A stretch of 43,507 nucleotides of DNA from Streptomyces cavernae (GTDB lineage Bacteria > Actinomycetota > Actinomycetes > Streptomycetales > Streptomycetaceae). The notes under the pieces were generated by a model. That model was not told the DNA's origin, ran no database searches, and saw only the letters and a list, made by a program, of their open reading frames with translations. How positions within the stretch are numbered: the first letter of the stretch is position 1; every line of letters begins with the position of its first letter. Location of the stretch: positions 1-43,507 of the forward strand of contig NZ_ML137716.1 in assembly GCF_004023625.1 (NCBI RefSeq). Reading direction: 5' to 3'. Of the stretch, positions 24,264 through 31,395 are shown piece by piece. The translations under genes were made by a program, and so were the position numbers.

Positions 24264-26177
24264 GTGGACACGACGCTTCAGGACCCTCTGGTCGGGCAGT
24301 TGCTCGACGGCCGCTACCGCGTCGAGGCGCGGATCGCCGTCGGCGGGATGGCCACGGTCTACCGGGCCGTGGACACCCGACTCGACCGTGTGCTCGCGCT
24401 CAAGGTGATGCACCCGACGCTGGCGGCCGACGTCTCGTTCGTCGAGCGCTTCATCCGTGAGGCAAAGTCGGTGGCCCGGCTCGCCCACCCCAACGTTGTG
24501 CAGGTGTTCGACCAGGGGGCGCACGGGGCGTACGTCTATCTCGCGATGGAGTACGTGGCCGGCTGCACCCTGCGCGACGTGCTGCGCGAACGCGGGGCGC
24601 TGCAGCCGCGGGCCGCGCTGGACATCCTGGAGCCGGTGCTCGCCGCGCTCGGCGCCGCGCACCGCGCTGGGTTCGTACACCGCGACATGAAGCCGGAGAA
24701 CGTCCTCATAGGGGACGACGGCCGGGTCAAGGTGGCCGACTTCGGTCTCGTACGGGCCGTGGACACGGTCACGAACACGACCGGAGCGGTCCTCGGCACC
24801 GTCTCGTACCTGGCCCCCGAGCAGATCGAGCACGGCACGGCCGACCCCCGCGTCGACGTCTACGCCTGCGGGATCGTGCTCTACGAGATGCTCACCGGCG
24901 ACAAGCCGCACTCCGGGAGCTCCCCCGCCCAGGTGCTCTACCAGCACCTCCACGCGGACGTGCCCCCGCCGTCGGCCGCCGTGCCCGGGCTGCCGGCCGC
25001 GCTGGACAACCTGGTGGCCGCCGCGACCGTCCGTGACGCCGCGCTGCGCCCGTACGACGCGGCGGCACTGCTCGGGCACGTCCTCCAGGCGCGATCGACG
25101 CTCAGCCAGGAGCAGTTGGACGCGGTGCCCCCGCAGGCGCTCTCCGCGCGGCACGACAACGCCGAGGACCGCACCAGTGTGATCCCGCGCTCGCTGTCGG
25201 TGCCTCGTCCACTCCCCGTGGGCGGGGACGAGCCGTTCAACCGGACCAGCGTGTTCGAGACCCCGCCGCCCGCGCCGCCGCGGCGCCCCCCGCGCCCCCG
25301 GCGCGGCCTGCTGGTGATCATCGCCGCCGTTCTGCTGGTGCTGGGGGTCGGCGGGGGCGTGTGGTACATCAACGCCGGACAGTTCACCGAGGTCCCGCCG
25401 GTGCTGGCGAAGCCCCGGGCCGAGGCCACGAAGCAGCTCGAGGACGCGGGGCTGGAAGCGAGGATCAGGACGGCCTACAGCGACACGGTCGAGCGGGGTT
25501 CGGTCATATCCAGCGACCCCGAGGTGGGCGAGCGGATCCGGGGCAACGACACGGTGACGCTGACCGTCTCCAGGGGCCCCGAGACCGTGCGGGTGCCGCA
25601 GCTGCGGGGATATCCGCTGGACAAGGCCAAGGAGCAGCTGAAGAAGGACGGACTGGCGGCCGGGATGGTCACCCGGGACTTCGACGAGGACGTCCCCAGG
25701 GGCGCGGTGATCAGCACCGAACCGGAACCGGGCACCGAGCGCCGTTCGGGTTCGGCGGTCGCCCTCACCGTCAGCCAGGGGCAGCCCGTCGACGTGCCCG
25801 ATGTCACTGGTGACTCCGTGGAGGACGCCACGGCGGAGCTCCAGGACGCCGGCCTGAAGGTGGAGATCGCCCCCGAGCAGGTCACGTCCGAGTTCGACCA
25901 GGGCGAGGTGGCCCAGCAGTCGCCGGACCCGGACACGCAGGCCGTCGAGGGCGACACCGTGACGCTGACGGTCTCCAAGGGCCCGGAGATGATCGAGGTC
26001 CCCGACGTCGTGGGAGACAAGGTCGACAAGGCGACGGAGAAGCTGGAGGACGCCGGGTTCCGGGTCGAGGAGGACCGGGGGCTGCTGGGGCTCTTCGGGG
26101 ACAAGGTGGAGAGCCAGTCGGTGGAGGGCGGCGAGGAGGCACCCAAGGGGTCGACGATCACCATCGTGATTCGCTGA
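24264..26177 (+). CDS. Ser/Thr protein kinase with four PASTA domains
   Basis: 637-residue membrane kinase. Kinase domain about 17-275: glycine loop IAVGGMATVY, Lys47 in ALKVM, catalytic HRDMKPEN with Asp141, DFG 159-161, an activation loop with several Thr, APE 184-186. After a Pro/Arg-rich juxtamembrane stretch comes one transmembrane helix (GLLVIIAAVLLVLGVGGGVW). Four extracellular PASTA repeats follow (each xVPxVxG...A...L...G), about 65 residues apart. PASTA domains sense peptidoglycan fragments or lipid II. By gene neighbourhood (Rv2175c-like, metF, DAHP synthase) it corresponds to mycobacterial PknL, which lacks PASTA domains. GTG 24264 fits a leaderless start. Confidence 0.95.
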   Translation: MDTTLQDPLVGQLLDGRYRVEARIAVGGMATVYRAVDTRLDRVLALKVMHPTLAADVSFVERFIREAKSVARLAHPNVVQVFDQGAHGAYVYLAMEYVAGCTLRDVLRERGALQPRAALDILEPVLAALGAAHRAGFVHRDMKPENVLIGDDGRVKVADFGLVRAVDTVTNTTGAVLGTVSYLAPEQIEHGTADPRVDVYACGIVLYEMLTGDKPHSGSSPAQVLYQHLHADVPPPSAAVPGLPAALDNLVAAATVRDAALRPYDAAALLGHVLQARSTLSQEQLDAVPPQALSARHDNAEDRTSVIPRSLSVPRPLPVGGDEPFNRTSVFETPPPAPPRRPPRPRRGLLVIIAAVLLVLGVGGGVWYINAGQFTEVPPVLAKPRAEATKQLEDAGLEARIRTAYSDTVERGSVISSDPEVGERIRGNDTVTLTVSRGPETVRVPQLRGYPLDKAKEQLKKDGLAAGMVTRDFDEDVPRGAVISTEPEPGTERRSGSAVALTVSQGQPVDVPDVTGDSVEDATAELQDAGLKVEIAPEQVTSEFDQGEVAQQSPDPDTQAVEGDTVTLTVSKGPEMIEVPDVVGDKVDKATEKLEDAGFRVEEDRGLLGLFGDKVESQSVEGGEEAPKGSTITIVIR

Positions 26178-26340
26178 CTCCGCGGGTCACGGGTCGAGGC
26201 TCGGGTCCGCCCCGTCGTCCCTGTCGCCTCGGGCCGTACCCTGGCCCTGCACTTGCCGGGACTTCCCGGACTTCCCGGCCACGGTCGCTGGGCCAGTACC
26301 GCCGTGCCCCGTGGGCCGTGCCGTGCCCCCCGGCTCCCCG

Positions 26341-26389
26341 CCGCCTGCCGCCTGCCGCCTGCCGCCTGGTGCCTGCCGCCTGCCGCCTG
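26341..26389. repeat. Heptamer tandem repeat (CCGCCTG)
   Basis: Seven consecutive 7-mers: CCGCCTG four times, GTGCCTG, CCGCCTG twice. It lies in the 265-bp gap between the kinase gene and the endonuclease IV gene. Nothing else is recognisable in the gap except ACTTCCCGG duplicated at about 26261-26278. Confidence 0.85.
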
Positions 26390-26442
26390 GTGTACCCGTG
26401 TCGGCAGGGCTCCGTGCTCGTCCTGGCATGCTGGTTCCCGAC

Positions 26443-27318
26443 ATGAACAGAGCACCTTTCGTATCCCGCAACCCCGTCGGTGCGCACGTCCCGGTGGCCG
26501 GTGGGCTCAGCTCGGTCGGGCTCGGGTACGCCCGGGACCTGGAGGCCGAGGTCGTCCAGGTCTTCGTGGCCAACCCGCGCGGGTGGGCGACCCCCGTCGG
26601 GAACGCGCGGCAGGACGCGGCCTTCCGGGACGCCTGTGCGCAGGAGTCGATCCCCGTCTACGTCCACGCGCCCTATCTGATCAACTTCGGTTCGCACACC
26701 GCGGCGACCGCGGAGCGGTCCGTCGAGTCACTGCGGCACTCGTTGCGGCGGGGCCGGGAGATCGGGGCCCGTGGAGTGGTCGTGCACACCGGGAGCGCCA
26801 CCGGGGGGCGGGAGCGGGCCGTGGCGCTCGCGCAGGTGCGGACGTACCTGCGGCCGCTGCTCGACGAACTGACCCACGACGACGATCCGTTCCTGCTGTT
26901 GGAGTCGACCGCCGGCCAGGGCGCCTCGCTGTGCTCCCGCACCTGGGACTTCGGGCCCTACTTCGACGCCCTGGACGCCCACCCCAAGCTCGGCGTCTGC
27001 CTCGACACCTGTCATGTCTTCGCGGCCGGACACGATCTCACCGGGCCGAGCGGTATGCACCAGACACTCGATCTGCTCGTGGAGACCGTGGGTGCGGGGC
27101 GGCTGAAGCTGATCCACGCCAATGACTCCAAGGACGTGGTCGGGGCGCACAAGGACCGGCACGAGAACATAGGCGCCGGTCACATCGGCGAGGACCCGTT
27201 CCGTGCTCTGATGACGCATCCCGCCACCGAGGGTGTCCCGCTCGTCATCGAGACGCCCGGCGGTAAGGAGGGGCACGCGGCGGACGTGGCCCGGCTCAAG
27301 AAGCTTCGCGACGAGTGA
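26443..27318 (+). CDS. nfo: Deoxyribonuclease IV / AP endonuclease (Nfo family)
   Basis: 291-residue TIM-barrel metalloenzyme of base-excision repair that cuts at abasic sites. Metal-binding motifs are present: VGAHVPVAGG, QVFVANPRGW, YVHAPYLINFGS, GVVVHTGS, FLLLESTAGQG, GVCLDTCHVFAAGHDL, LKLIHANDSKD, HENIGAGHIGEDPFRAL and PLVIETPGG. The frame is open from 26311 through the heptamer repeat; ATG 26443 is preferred as the last ATG before the conserved NPVGAHV. No good Shine-Dalgarno sequence is seen, and ATG 26428 is an alternative. The final GACGAGT-stop region is repeated downstream. Confidence 0.92.
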   Translation: MNRAPFVSRNPVGAHVPVAGGLSSVGLGYARDLEAEVVQVFVANPRGWATPVGNARQDAAFRDACAQESIPVYVHAPYLINFGSHTAATAERSVESLRHSLRRGREIGARGVVVHTGSATGGRERAVALAQVRTYLRPLLDELTHDDDPFLLLESTAGQGASLCSRTWDFGPYFDALDAHPKLGVCLDTCHVFAAGHDLTGPSGMHQTLDLLVETVGAGRLKLIHANDSKDVVGAHKDRHENIGAGHIGEDPFRALMTHPATEGVPLVIETPGGKEGHAADVARLKKLRDE

Positions 27319-27453
27319 GACCTACGCGACGAGTCACGGGTGGGGACGAGTGACGAGTGGGACCGACGGCTGAGAGCTCACGGCTCACGGGTGACGGCTC
27401 ACCGCTGACGGGTGACGGCTCACCGCTGACGGCTGACGGCTGACGACGGGAAC
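27310..27453. repeat. Short direct repeats between nfo and the sulfite oxidase-like gene
   Basis: GACGAGT at 27310 (containing the first bases of the nfo stop), 27328, 27345 and 27352. Then a run of ACGGCTCACCGCTG / ACGGGTGACGGCTC / ACGGCTGACGG words from about 27379 to 27445. The two genes converge here, and the whole 136-bp spacer consists of these repeats. Confidence 0.75.
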
Positions 27454-27454
27454 C

Positions 27455-28087
27455 TCAGAGCTCGGGGCCGTCCCCGGGCCCTTCCTGGTAGGAGTAGCGC
27501 TGCTCGCGCCAGGGGTCGCCGATGTTGTGGTAGCCCCGTTCCTCCCAGAACCCGCGTCTGTCGGCGGTCATGTATTCGACACCGCGAACCCATTTGGGGC
27601 CCTTCCACGCGTACAGGTGCGGCACCACGAGCCGCACCGGGAAGCCATGCTCGGCGGTGAGCAGCTCACCGTCCTTGTGGGTGGCGAAGATCGTGCGTTC
27701 GGAGGCGAAGTCGGCGAGGCGCAGATTCGTGCTGAAGCCGTACTCGGCCCAGACCATCACATGCGTGACCGTCGGCGCGGGCGGGGCGAGTTCCAGGATG
27801 GTCCGGGCCGGGATCCCGCCCCACTCGGCCCCGATCATGCTGAACTTCGTCACACAGTGCAGATCGGCCACGACGGTGGCGTATGCGAGCGCCGTGAACT
27901 CCTCGTGGTTCCAGCAGCGCTTGTCGCCGTCGGCGGTGGCCCCGAAGACACGGAACTCCCAGCGTTCCGGGCGGAACTTGGGTACGGGCCCGTAGTGCGT
28001 GACCGGCCAGCCTCGTTGCAGTCGCTGTCCCGGCGGAAGATCCGGCTGTACTGCTTCTCCCGTTTCGCGACCCACCGGCTGACCCAT
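27455..28087 (-). CDS. Sulfite oxidase-like molybdopterin oxidoreductase
   Basis: 210 aa with the SUOX/MsrP molybdopterin fold: PVTHYGPVPKFRPERWEFRV, CWNHEEFTALAY, ADLHCVTKFSM with the Cys expected to bind molybdenum, EWGGIPARTILEL, the YGFSTNLRL segment, LVVPHLYAWKGPKWVRG and YHNIGDPWREQRY. The C-terminal dimerisation domain of true sulfite oxidases is absent. No signal peptide is visible from ATG 28087, so it appears cytosolic. Substrate unknown; relatives include protein methionine-sulfoxide reductase MsrP. The frame is open to 28147, but the Shine-Dalgarno-like AGGATGGAG supports 28087. Confidence 0.88.
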   Translation of the reverse strand: MGQPVGRETGEAVQPDLPPGQRLQRGWPVTHYGPVPKFRPERWEFRVFGATADGDKRCWNHEEFTALAYATVVADLHCVTKFSMIGAEWGGIPARTILELAPPAPTVTHVMVWAEYGFSTNLRLADFASERTIFATHKDGELLTAEHGFPVRLVVPHLYAWKGPKWVRGVEYMTADRRGFWEERGYHNIGDPWREQRYSYQEGPGDGPEL

Positions 28088-28242
28088 GTCTCCATCCTGA
28101 CAGACCCGAGAGGGTGGACATGACCAACCCTGTCCGGATTCGGTCATCCCCTACTAAGCATGCACTTACTGGACTGCCCCCGGTGCCGGTGCAAGGATCG
28201 CCCCAACCTCCCCCGTCACTCAGGCTGGAAGGAGCCTCTGCC

Positions 28243-28722
28243 ATGCAGGGCGATCCCGAGGTCCTCGAATTCCTCAACGAGCAGCTGACCGCCGAGCTGA
28301 CCGCGATCAACCAGTACTTCCTGCACGCGAAGATGCAGGAGAACTTCGGCTGGACCAAGCTCGCGAAGTACACGAGGGCCGAGTCGTTCGACGAGATGAA
28401 GCACGCCGAGGTGCTCACCGACCGGATCCTGTTCCTGGAGGGGCTGCCCAACTACCAGCGCCTCTTCCATGTGCGGGTGGGCCAGACGGTCACCGAGATG
28501 TTCCAGGCCGATCGTCAGGTCGAGGTCGAGGCGATCGACCGGCTGCGGCGCGGCATCGAGCTGATGCGCTCCAAGGGGGACGTGACCTCGGCGAACATCT
28601 TCGAGTCGATCCTCGCGGACGAGGAGCACCACATCGACTACCTGGACACCCAGCTGGAGCTGGTGGACAAGCTCGGCGAGGCGCTCTACATCGCCCAGCT
28701 CATCGAACAGCCGGAAAGCTGA
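28243..28722 (+). CDS. bfr: Bacterioferritin
   Basis: 159-residue four-helix-bundle iron-storage protein that forms 24-subunit heme-containing shells. All ferroxidase ligands are at the E. coli positions: Glu18, Glu51, His54, Glu94, Glu127 and His130, with Met52 as heme ligand and Tyr25 conserved. ATG 28243 has GAAGGAG 8 nt upstream; the open frame back to 28114 is leader. Near 28154-28167 an imperfect palindrome TAAGCATGCACTTA lies in the divergent gap; I cannot assign a regulator. The convergent neighbour bfd encodes its ferredoxin partner for iron release. Confidence 0.97.
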   Translation: MQGDPEVLEFLNEQLTAELTAINQYFLHAKMQENFGWTKLAKYTRAESFDEMKHAEVLTDRILFLEGLPNYQRLFHVRVGQTVTEMFQADRQVEVEAIDRLRRGIELMRSKGDVTSANIFESILADEEHHIDYLDTQLELVDKLGEALYIAQLIEQPES

Positions 28723-28760
28723 CAGGCAGCCTCAGGCGGCCTCACGCGGTCTCAGGCGGC
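28721..28760. repeat. 10-bp tandem repeat carrying the bfd stop codon
   Basis: Read on the minus strand: GCCGCCTGAG (28760-28751, containing the bfd TGA), ACCGCGTGAG, GCCGCCTGAG, GCTGCCTGTC. That is four 10-bp units, and each of the first three holds a TGA. It fills the whole gap to the bfr stop. Confidence 0.8.
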
Positions 28761-28991
28761 TTCTTCCAGTTCGGCGAGAGCGGGCTCGGCGAGAGCGGGC
28801 TCGACCCTGTTGGCCGACTCCGGCTTGGGACATGCCCCCCGGCCGAGCAGTGCCTGGATGCGGCGTACGCACGAACCGCAGTCGGTGCCCGCCTTGCAGG
28901 CCGACGCGATCTGGCGAGGAGTGCAGGCGCCGGCCTCCGCGTGCTTCTTCACCTGCGCCTCGGTCACACCGAAGCAGTTGCAGACGTACAC
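28752..28991 (-). CDS. bfd: Bacterioferritin-associated ferredoxin (Bfd)
   Basis: 79 aa. BFD-like [2Fe-2S] domain with Cys4, Cys6, Cys38 and Cys41 (YVCNCFGVTEAQVKKH, then TDCGSCVRR). It passes electrons to bacterioferritin so stored iron can be released. A GTG at 29000 lies directly on the GGGAGG; the GTG at 28991 has that Shine-Dalgarno sequence 6 nt upstream and gives the standard start (M)YVC, so it is preferred. The last ~25 residues are an Ala/Glu/Pro repeat (EPALAEPALAELEEAA) made by a duplicated 15-bp unit. An iron box lies just upstream. Confidence 0.93.
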   Translation of the reverse strand: MYVCNCFGVTEAQVKKHAEAGACTPRQIASACKAGTDCGSCVRRIQALLGRGACPKPESANRVEPALAEPALAELEEAA

Positions 28992-29041
28992 GCGGTTCAC
29001 CTCCCGACGGACATGCTGGCTGAGCCGTCCCGATGAATCGG

Positions 29042-29060
29042 TGAGGCTAACCTAACCTTA
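29042..29060 (-). promoter_or_regulatory. Iron box (DmdR1/IdeR type) upstream of bfd
   Basis: Minus strand TAAGGTTAGGTTAGCCTCA matches the actinobacterial iron-box consensus TTAGGTTAGGCTCACCTAA at 14 of 19 positions. It lies about 50 nt before the bfd start. Repression by iron-loaded regulator and induction under iron starvation would fit a gene for iron release. Confidence 0.75.
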
Positions 29061-29082
29061 CCCGCCGGGTGGTGGGCGCAAA

Positions 29083-29120
29083 AGTGGAGCGGGGCGCGGA
29101 TCGTATGTGATCCGCGCCCC
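29083..29120 (-). terminator. Rho-independent terminator of the DAHP synthase gene
   Basis: GGGGCGCGGATC (29091-29102) and GATCCGCGCCCC (29109-29120): perfect 12-bp stem with a 6-nt loop, 30 nt after the stop at 29150. On the minus strand it is followed by GCTCCACTTTTG. Confidence 0.88.
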
Positions 29121-29149
29121 ACTGCATGCGCCTGTAACGAATGAGACGG

Positions 29150-30502
29150 TTACTGGTCCCGGTACATCTCCGCGACGAGGAACGCCAGGTCGAGCGACTG
29201 GCTGCGGTTGAGGCGGGGGTCGCAGGCCGTCTCGTAACGCTGGTGGAGGTCGTCGACGAAGATCTCGTCGCCGCCGCCCACGCACTCGGTGACGTCGTCG
29301 CCGGTCAGCTCCACATGGATGCCGCCGGGGTGGGTGCCGAGGCCCTTGTGGACCTCGAAGAAGCCCTTGACCTCGTCCAGCACGTCGTCGAAGCGACGGG
29401 TCTTGTGGCCGGAGGCCGCCTCGAAGGTGTTGCCGTGCATCGGGTCGGTCACCCAGGCCACCACCGCGCCGGACGCCGTGACCTTCTCCACCAGCTCGGG
29501 GAGCCGGTCGCGGATCTTGTCGGCACCCATCCGGACGATGAAGGTCAGCCTGCCGGGCTCGCGGTCGGGGTCGAGGCGCTCGATGTACTGCAGCGCCTCC
29601 TCGGCCGTCGTGGTCGGGCCGAGCTTGATCCCGATGGGGTTGCGGATCTTGGAGGCGAACTCGATGTGCGCGTGGTCCAGCTGCCGGGTGCGCTCACCGA
29701 TCCACACCATGTGCGCGGAGACGTCGTACAGCCGCCCCGTACGTGAGTCGACCCTGGTCAGCGCGGACTCGTAGTCGAGCAGCAGCGCCTCGTGCGAGGA
29801 GTAGAACTCGACGGTCTTGAACTCCTCCGGGTCGGTCCCGCAGGCGTGCATGAAGTTCAGCGCGTTGTCGATCTCGCGGGCGAGCTGCTCGTAGCGCTGC
29901 CCGGAGGGGGACGACTTCACGAAGTCCTGGTTCCAGGCGTGCACCTGGCGCAGGTCGGCGTAACCGCCGGTGGTGAAGGCGCGCACCAGGTTGAGCGTGG
30001 AGGCGGAGGCGTTGTACATCCGCTTCAGCCGCTCGGGGTCCGGGACGCGGGCCTCTTCGGTGAAGTCGAAGCCGTTGACGGAGTCGCCGCGGTAGGTGGG
30101 CAGGGTCACGCCGTCGCGGGTCTCGGTCGGCTTGGAGCGCGGCTTGGAGTACTGGCCGGCGATCCGGCCGACCTTCACCACCGGCACCGAGGCCGCGTAG
30201 GTGAGCACGGCGCCCATCTGAAGCAGGGTCTTGAGCTTGTTGCGGATGTGGTCGGCGGACACCGCGTCGAAGGCCTCGGCACAGTCGCCGCCCTGGAGCA
30301 GGAACGCCTCGCCCTTGGCGACGGCTCCCATCCGGGCGCGCAGCTGGTCGCACTCGCCCGCGAAGACGAGCGGCGGATACGACTCGAGGTCCGCGATCAC
30401 TGCGCGCAGAGCCTCGGGGTCGGGGTACTCGGGCTGCTGCGCCGCGGGCAGGTCTCGCCAGGTGTTGCCAGCACTCGCGCTGGTCTTAGCGTTCACGGTC
30501 AC
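29150..30502 (-). CDS. Class II DAHP synthase (3-deoxy-7-phosphoheptulonate synthase)
   Basis: 450 aa, first enzyme of the shikimate pathway (PEP + erythrose 4-phosphate). Class II (plant-type) features: WRDLPAAQQPEYPD, PLVFAGECDQLRARMGAVAK, LLQGGDCAEAF, VGRIAGQYSKPRSKPTET, GDSVNGFDFTEEARVPDPER, EFYSSHEALLLDYESALTR, AHMVWIGERTRQLDHAHIEF, WVTDPMHGNTFEA and GGIHVELTGDDVTECVGG. Of the GTGs at 30511, 30502 and 30496, the one at 30502 has TAATGT exactly 7 nt upstream (leaderless) and gives the family N-terminus (M)TVNAKTS. The anthranilate synthase gene 0.9 kb away shares the aromatic pathway. Confidence 0.96.
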   Translation of the reverse strand: MTVNAKTSASAGNTWRDLPAAQQPEYPDPEALRAVIADLESYPPLVFAGECDQLRARMGAVAKGEAFLLQGGDCAEAFDAVSADHIRNKLKTLLQMGAVLTYAASVPVVKVGRIAGQYSKPRSKPTETRDGVTLPTYRGDSVNGFDFTEEARVPDPERLKRMYNASASTLNLVRAFTTGGYADLRQVHAWNQDFVKSSPSGQRYEQLAREIDNALNFMHACGTDPEEFKTVEFYSSHEALLLDYESALTRVDSRTGRLYDVSAHMVWIGERTRQLDHAHIEFASKIRNPIGIKLGPTTTAEEALQYIERLDPDREPGRLTFIVRMGADKIRDRLPELVEKVTASGAVVAWVTDPMHGNTFEAASGHKTRRFDDVLDEVKGFFEVHKGLGTHPGGIHVELTGDDVTECVGGGDEIFVDDLHQRYETACDPRLNRSQSLDLAFLVAEMYRDQ

Positions 30503-30509
30503 CCACCCC

Positions 30510-30515
30510 ACATTA
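30510..30515 (-). promoter_or_regulatory. Leaderless-type -10 box of the DAHP synthase gene
   Basis: Minus strand TAATGT, then GGGGTGG (7 nt), then GTG 30502. Confidence 0.5.
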
Positions 30516-30583
30516 CGGGGTCGTGTCGCCGGTACACCCCGGTGCTCGTCAGGTGAGACGGCACCGGCTGGCCCGCGCGTGCC

Positions 30584-31123
30584 TCAGCAGCCCATCGGTG
30601 TTCCGTCGAGCGAGGACTGGATGCTGATCAGGATCGTCTTCGCCGGTTCGAAGTACACGGACAGGGAGGCCGGTTCACCGGAGACGTCCGTGTCGAAGCA
30701 GAGATCGGCCGACCAGTCGCTGACGGCCGCCCCCGCGGAGTCGGCATCGGCGGGCTTCCAGCCGGCCCTCGCCGCGGCCTTCCGGTAGTGGGCCACCACC
30801 GCTTCCCTGTCACCGTCGAACCGGTAGTAGTGGTCGACGACGAGCCACGGGTCTCCGCTGCTGTCGTCCACGCACTCACTGCCCGCGTCGGCGTGCCCGT
30901 CGAGAGCGGCGGCTCCGGACGGCGCAGCGGGGAGCAGGCCGGGGGACGACAGCTGCGCCATCCGCTCCGCGCTCTCCTCGCAGGCGTCGGCGCCCACGAC
31001 GAATCCGGTGCCGAAGAGGTACACGCAGCCCATCTCCACCGTGCACAGGAGCGCCACGACGGACAGGGGCAGAGCCCATAGGCGCGCATCACGGCGCAGC
31101 GGCCTGGTCATGGTCCGGGCCAA
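30584..31123 (-). CDS. Hypothetical single-pass membrane or secreted protein
   Basis: 179 aa; not recognised. It has a short basic N-terminus, one hydrophobic helix at about residues 15-38 (LWALPLSVVALLCTVEMGCV) and an extracytoplasmic part. A region near WLVVDHYYRFDGDREAVVAHY resembles the conserved stretch of small Streptomyces exported proteins of unknown role. Cys residues (DACEES, SECVDD, LCFD, final GC) could form disulfides. TTG 31123 has AAGGAG 7-8 nt upstream and is preferred over the ATG at 31111, which is too far away. It is divergent from the trp leader. Confidence 0.75.
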   Translation of the reverse strand: MARTMTRPLRRDARLWALPLSVVALLCTVEMGCVYLFGTGFVVGADACEESAERMAQLSSPGLLPAAPSGAAALDGHADAGSECVDDSSGDPWLVVDHYYRFDGDREAVVAHYRKAAARAGWKPADADSAGAAVSDWSADLCFDTDVSGEPASLSVYFEPAKTILISIQSSLDGTPMGC

Positions 31124-31221
31124 GGGAAGTCTCCTTCGATCAACTCAGGCGCAACTTGGTTCAGCCCCGTGATTTTCCTGGCCACACAGGTGACATGCAA
31201 CCGTGTGGACCGCGCGTGCGA

Positions 31222-31227
31222 TAAGGT
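31222..31227 (+). promoter_or_regulatory. -10 box of the trp leader (leaderless)
   Basis: TAAGGT ends exactly 7 nt before the ATG of the leader peptide (31235), so transcription would start at its first codon. No clear -35 box is seen. Confidence 0.55.
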
Positions 31228-31234
31228 GCGGGGC

Positions 31235-31291
31235 ATGCTCGCGCACTCGAACCAGAACTGGTGGTGGACCGCTCGTCCGGCGGCCCACTGA
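31235..31291 (+). CDS. trpL: trp leader peptide (18 aa, three consecutive Trp)
   Basis: MLAHSNQNWWWTARPAAH: three Trp codons in a row (TGG TGG TGG) in an 18-codon frame upstream of the anthranilate synthase gene, followed 24 nt later by a terminator hairpin. This is the classic layout for transcription attenuation. When charged Trp-tRNA is scarce, ribosomes stall on the Trp codons and the terminator does not form. A trp attenuator has been described for an S. venezuelae anthranilate synthase gene. Confidence 0.93.
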   Translation: MLAHSNQNWWWTARPAAH

Positions 31292-31314
31292 CTGCGCGCA
31301 ACCACAGTCTTCGC

Positions 31315-31348
31315 GAAGGCCGCCCGAGGGGCGGCCTTCAGTGTTTCC
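31315..31348 (+). terminator. trp attenuator terminator
   Basis: GAAGGCCGCCC (31315-31325), loop GAG, GGGCGGCCTTC (31329-31339): perfect 11-bp stem followed by AGTGTTTCC. It lies between the leader peptide and the structural gene. The stretch 31262-31312 could form the competing structure. Confidence 0.88.
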
Positions 31349-31395
31349 ACCACCGGACACCTGGGCCGTTCCTCCCCGAATGAAGGAACACGCCC

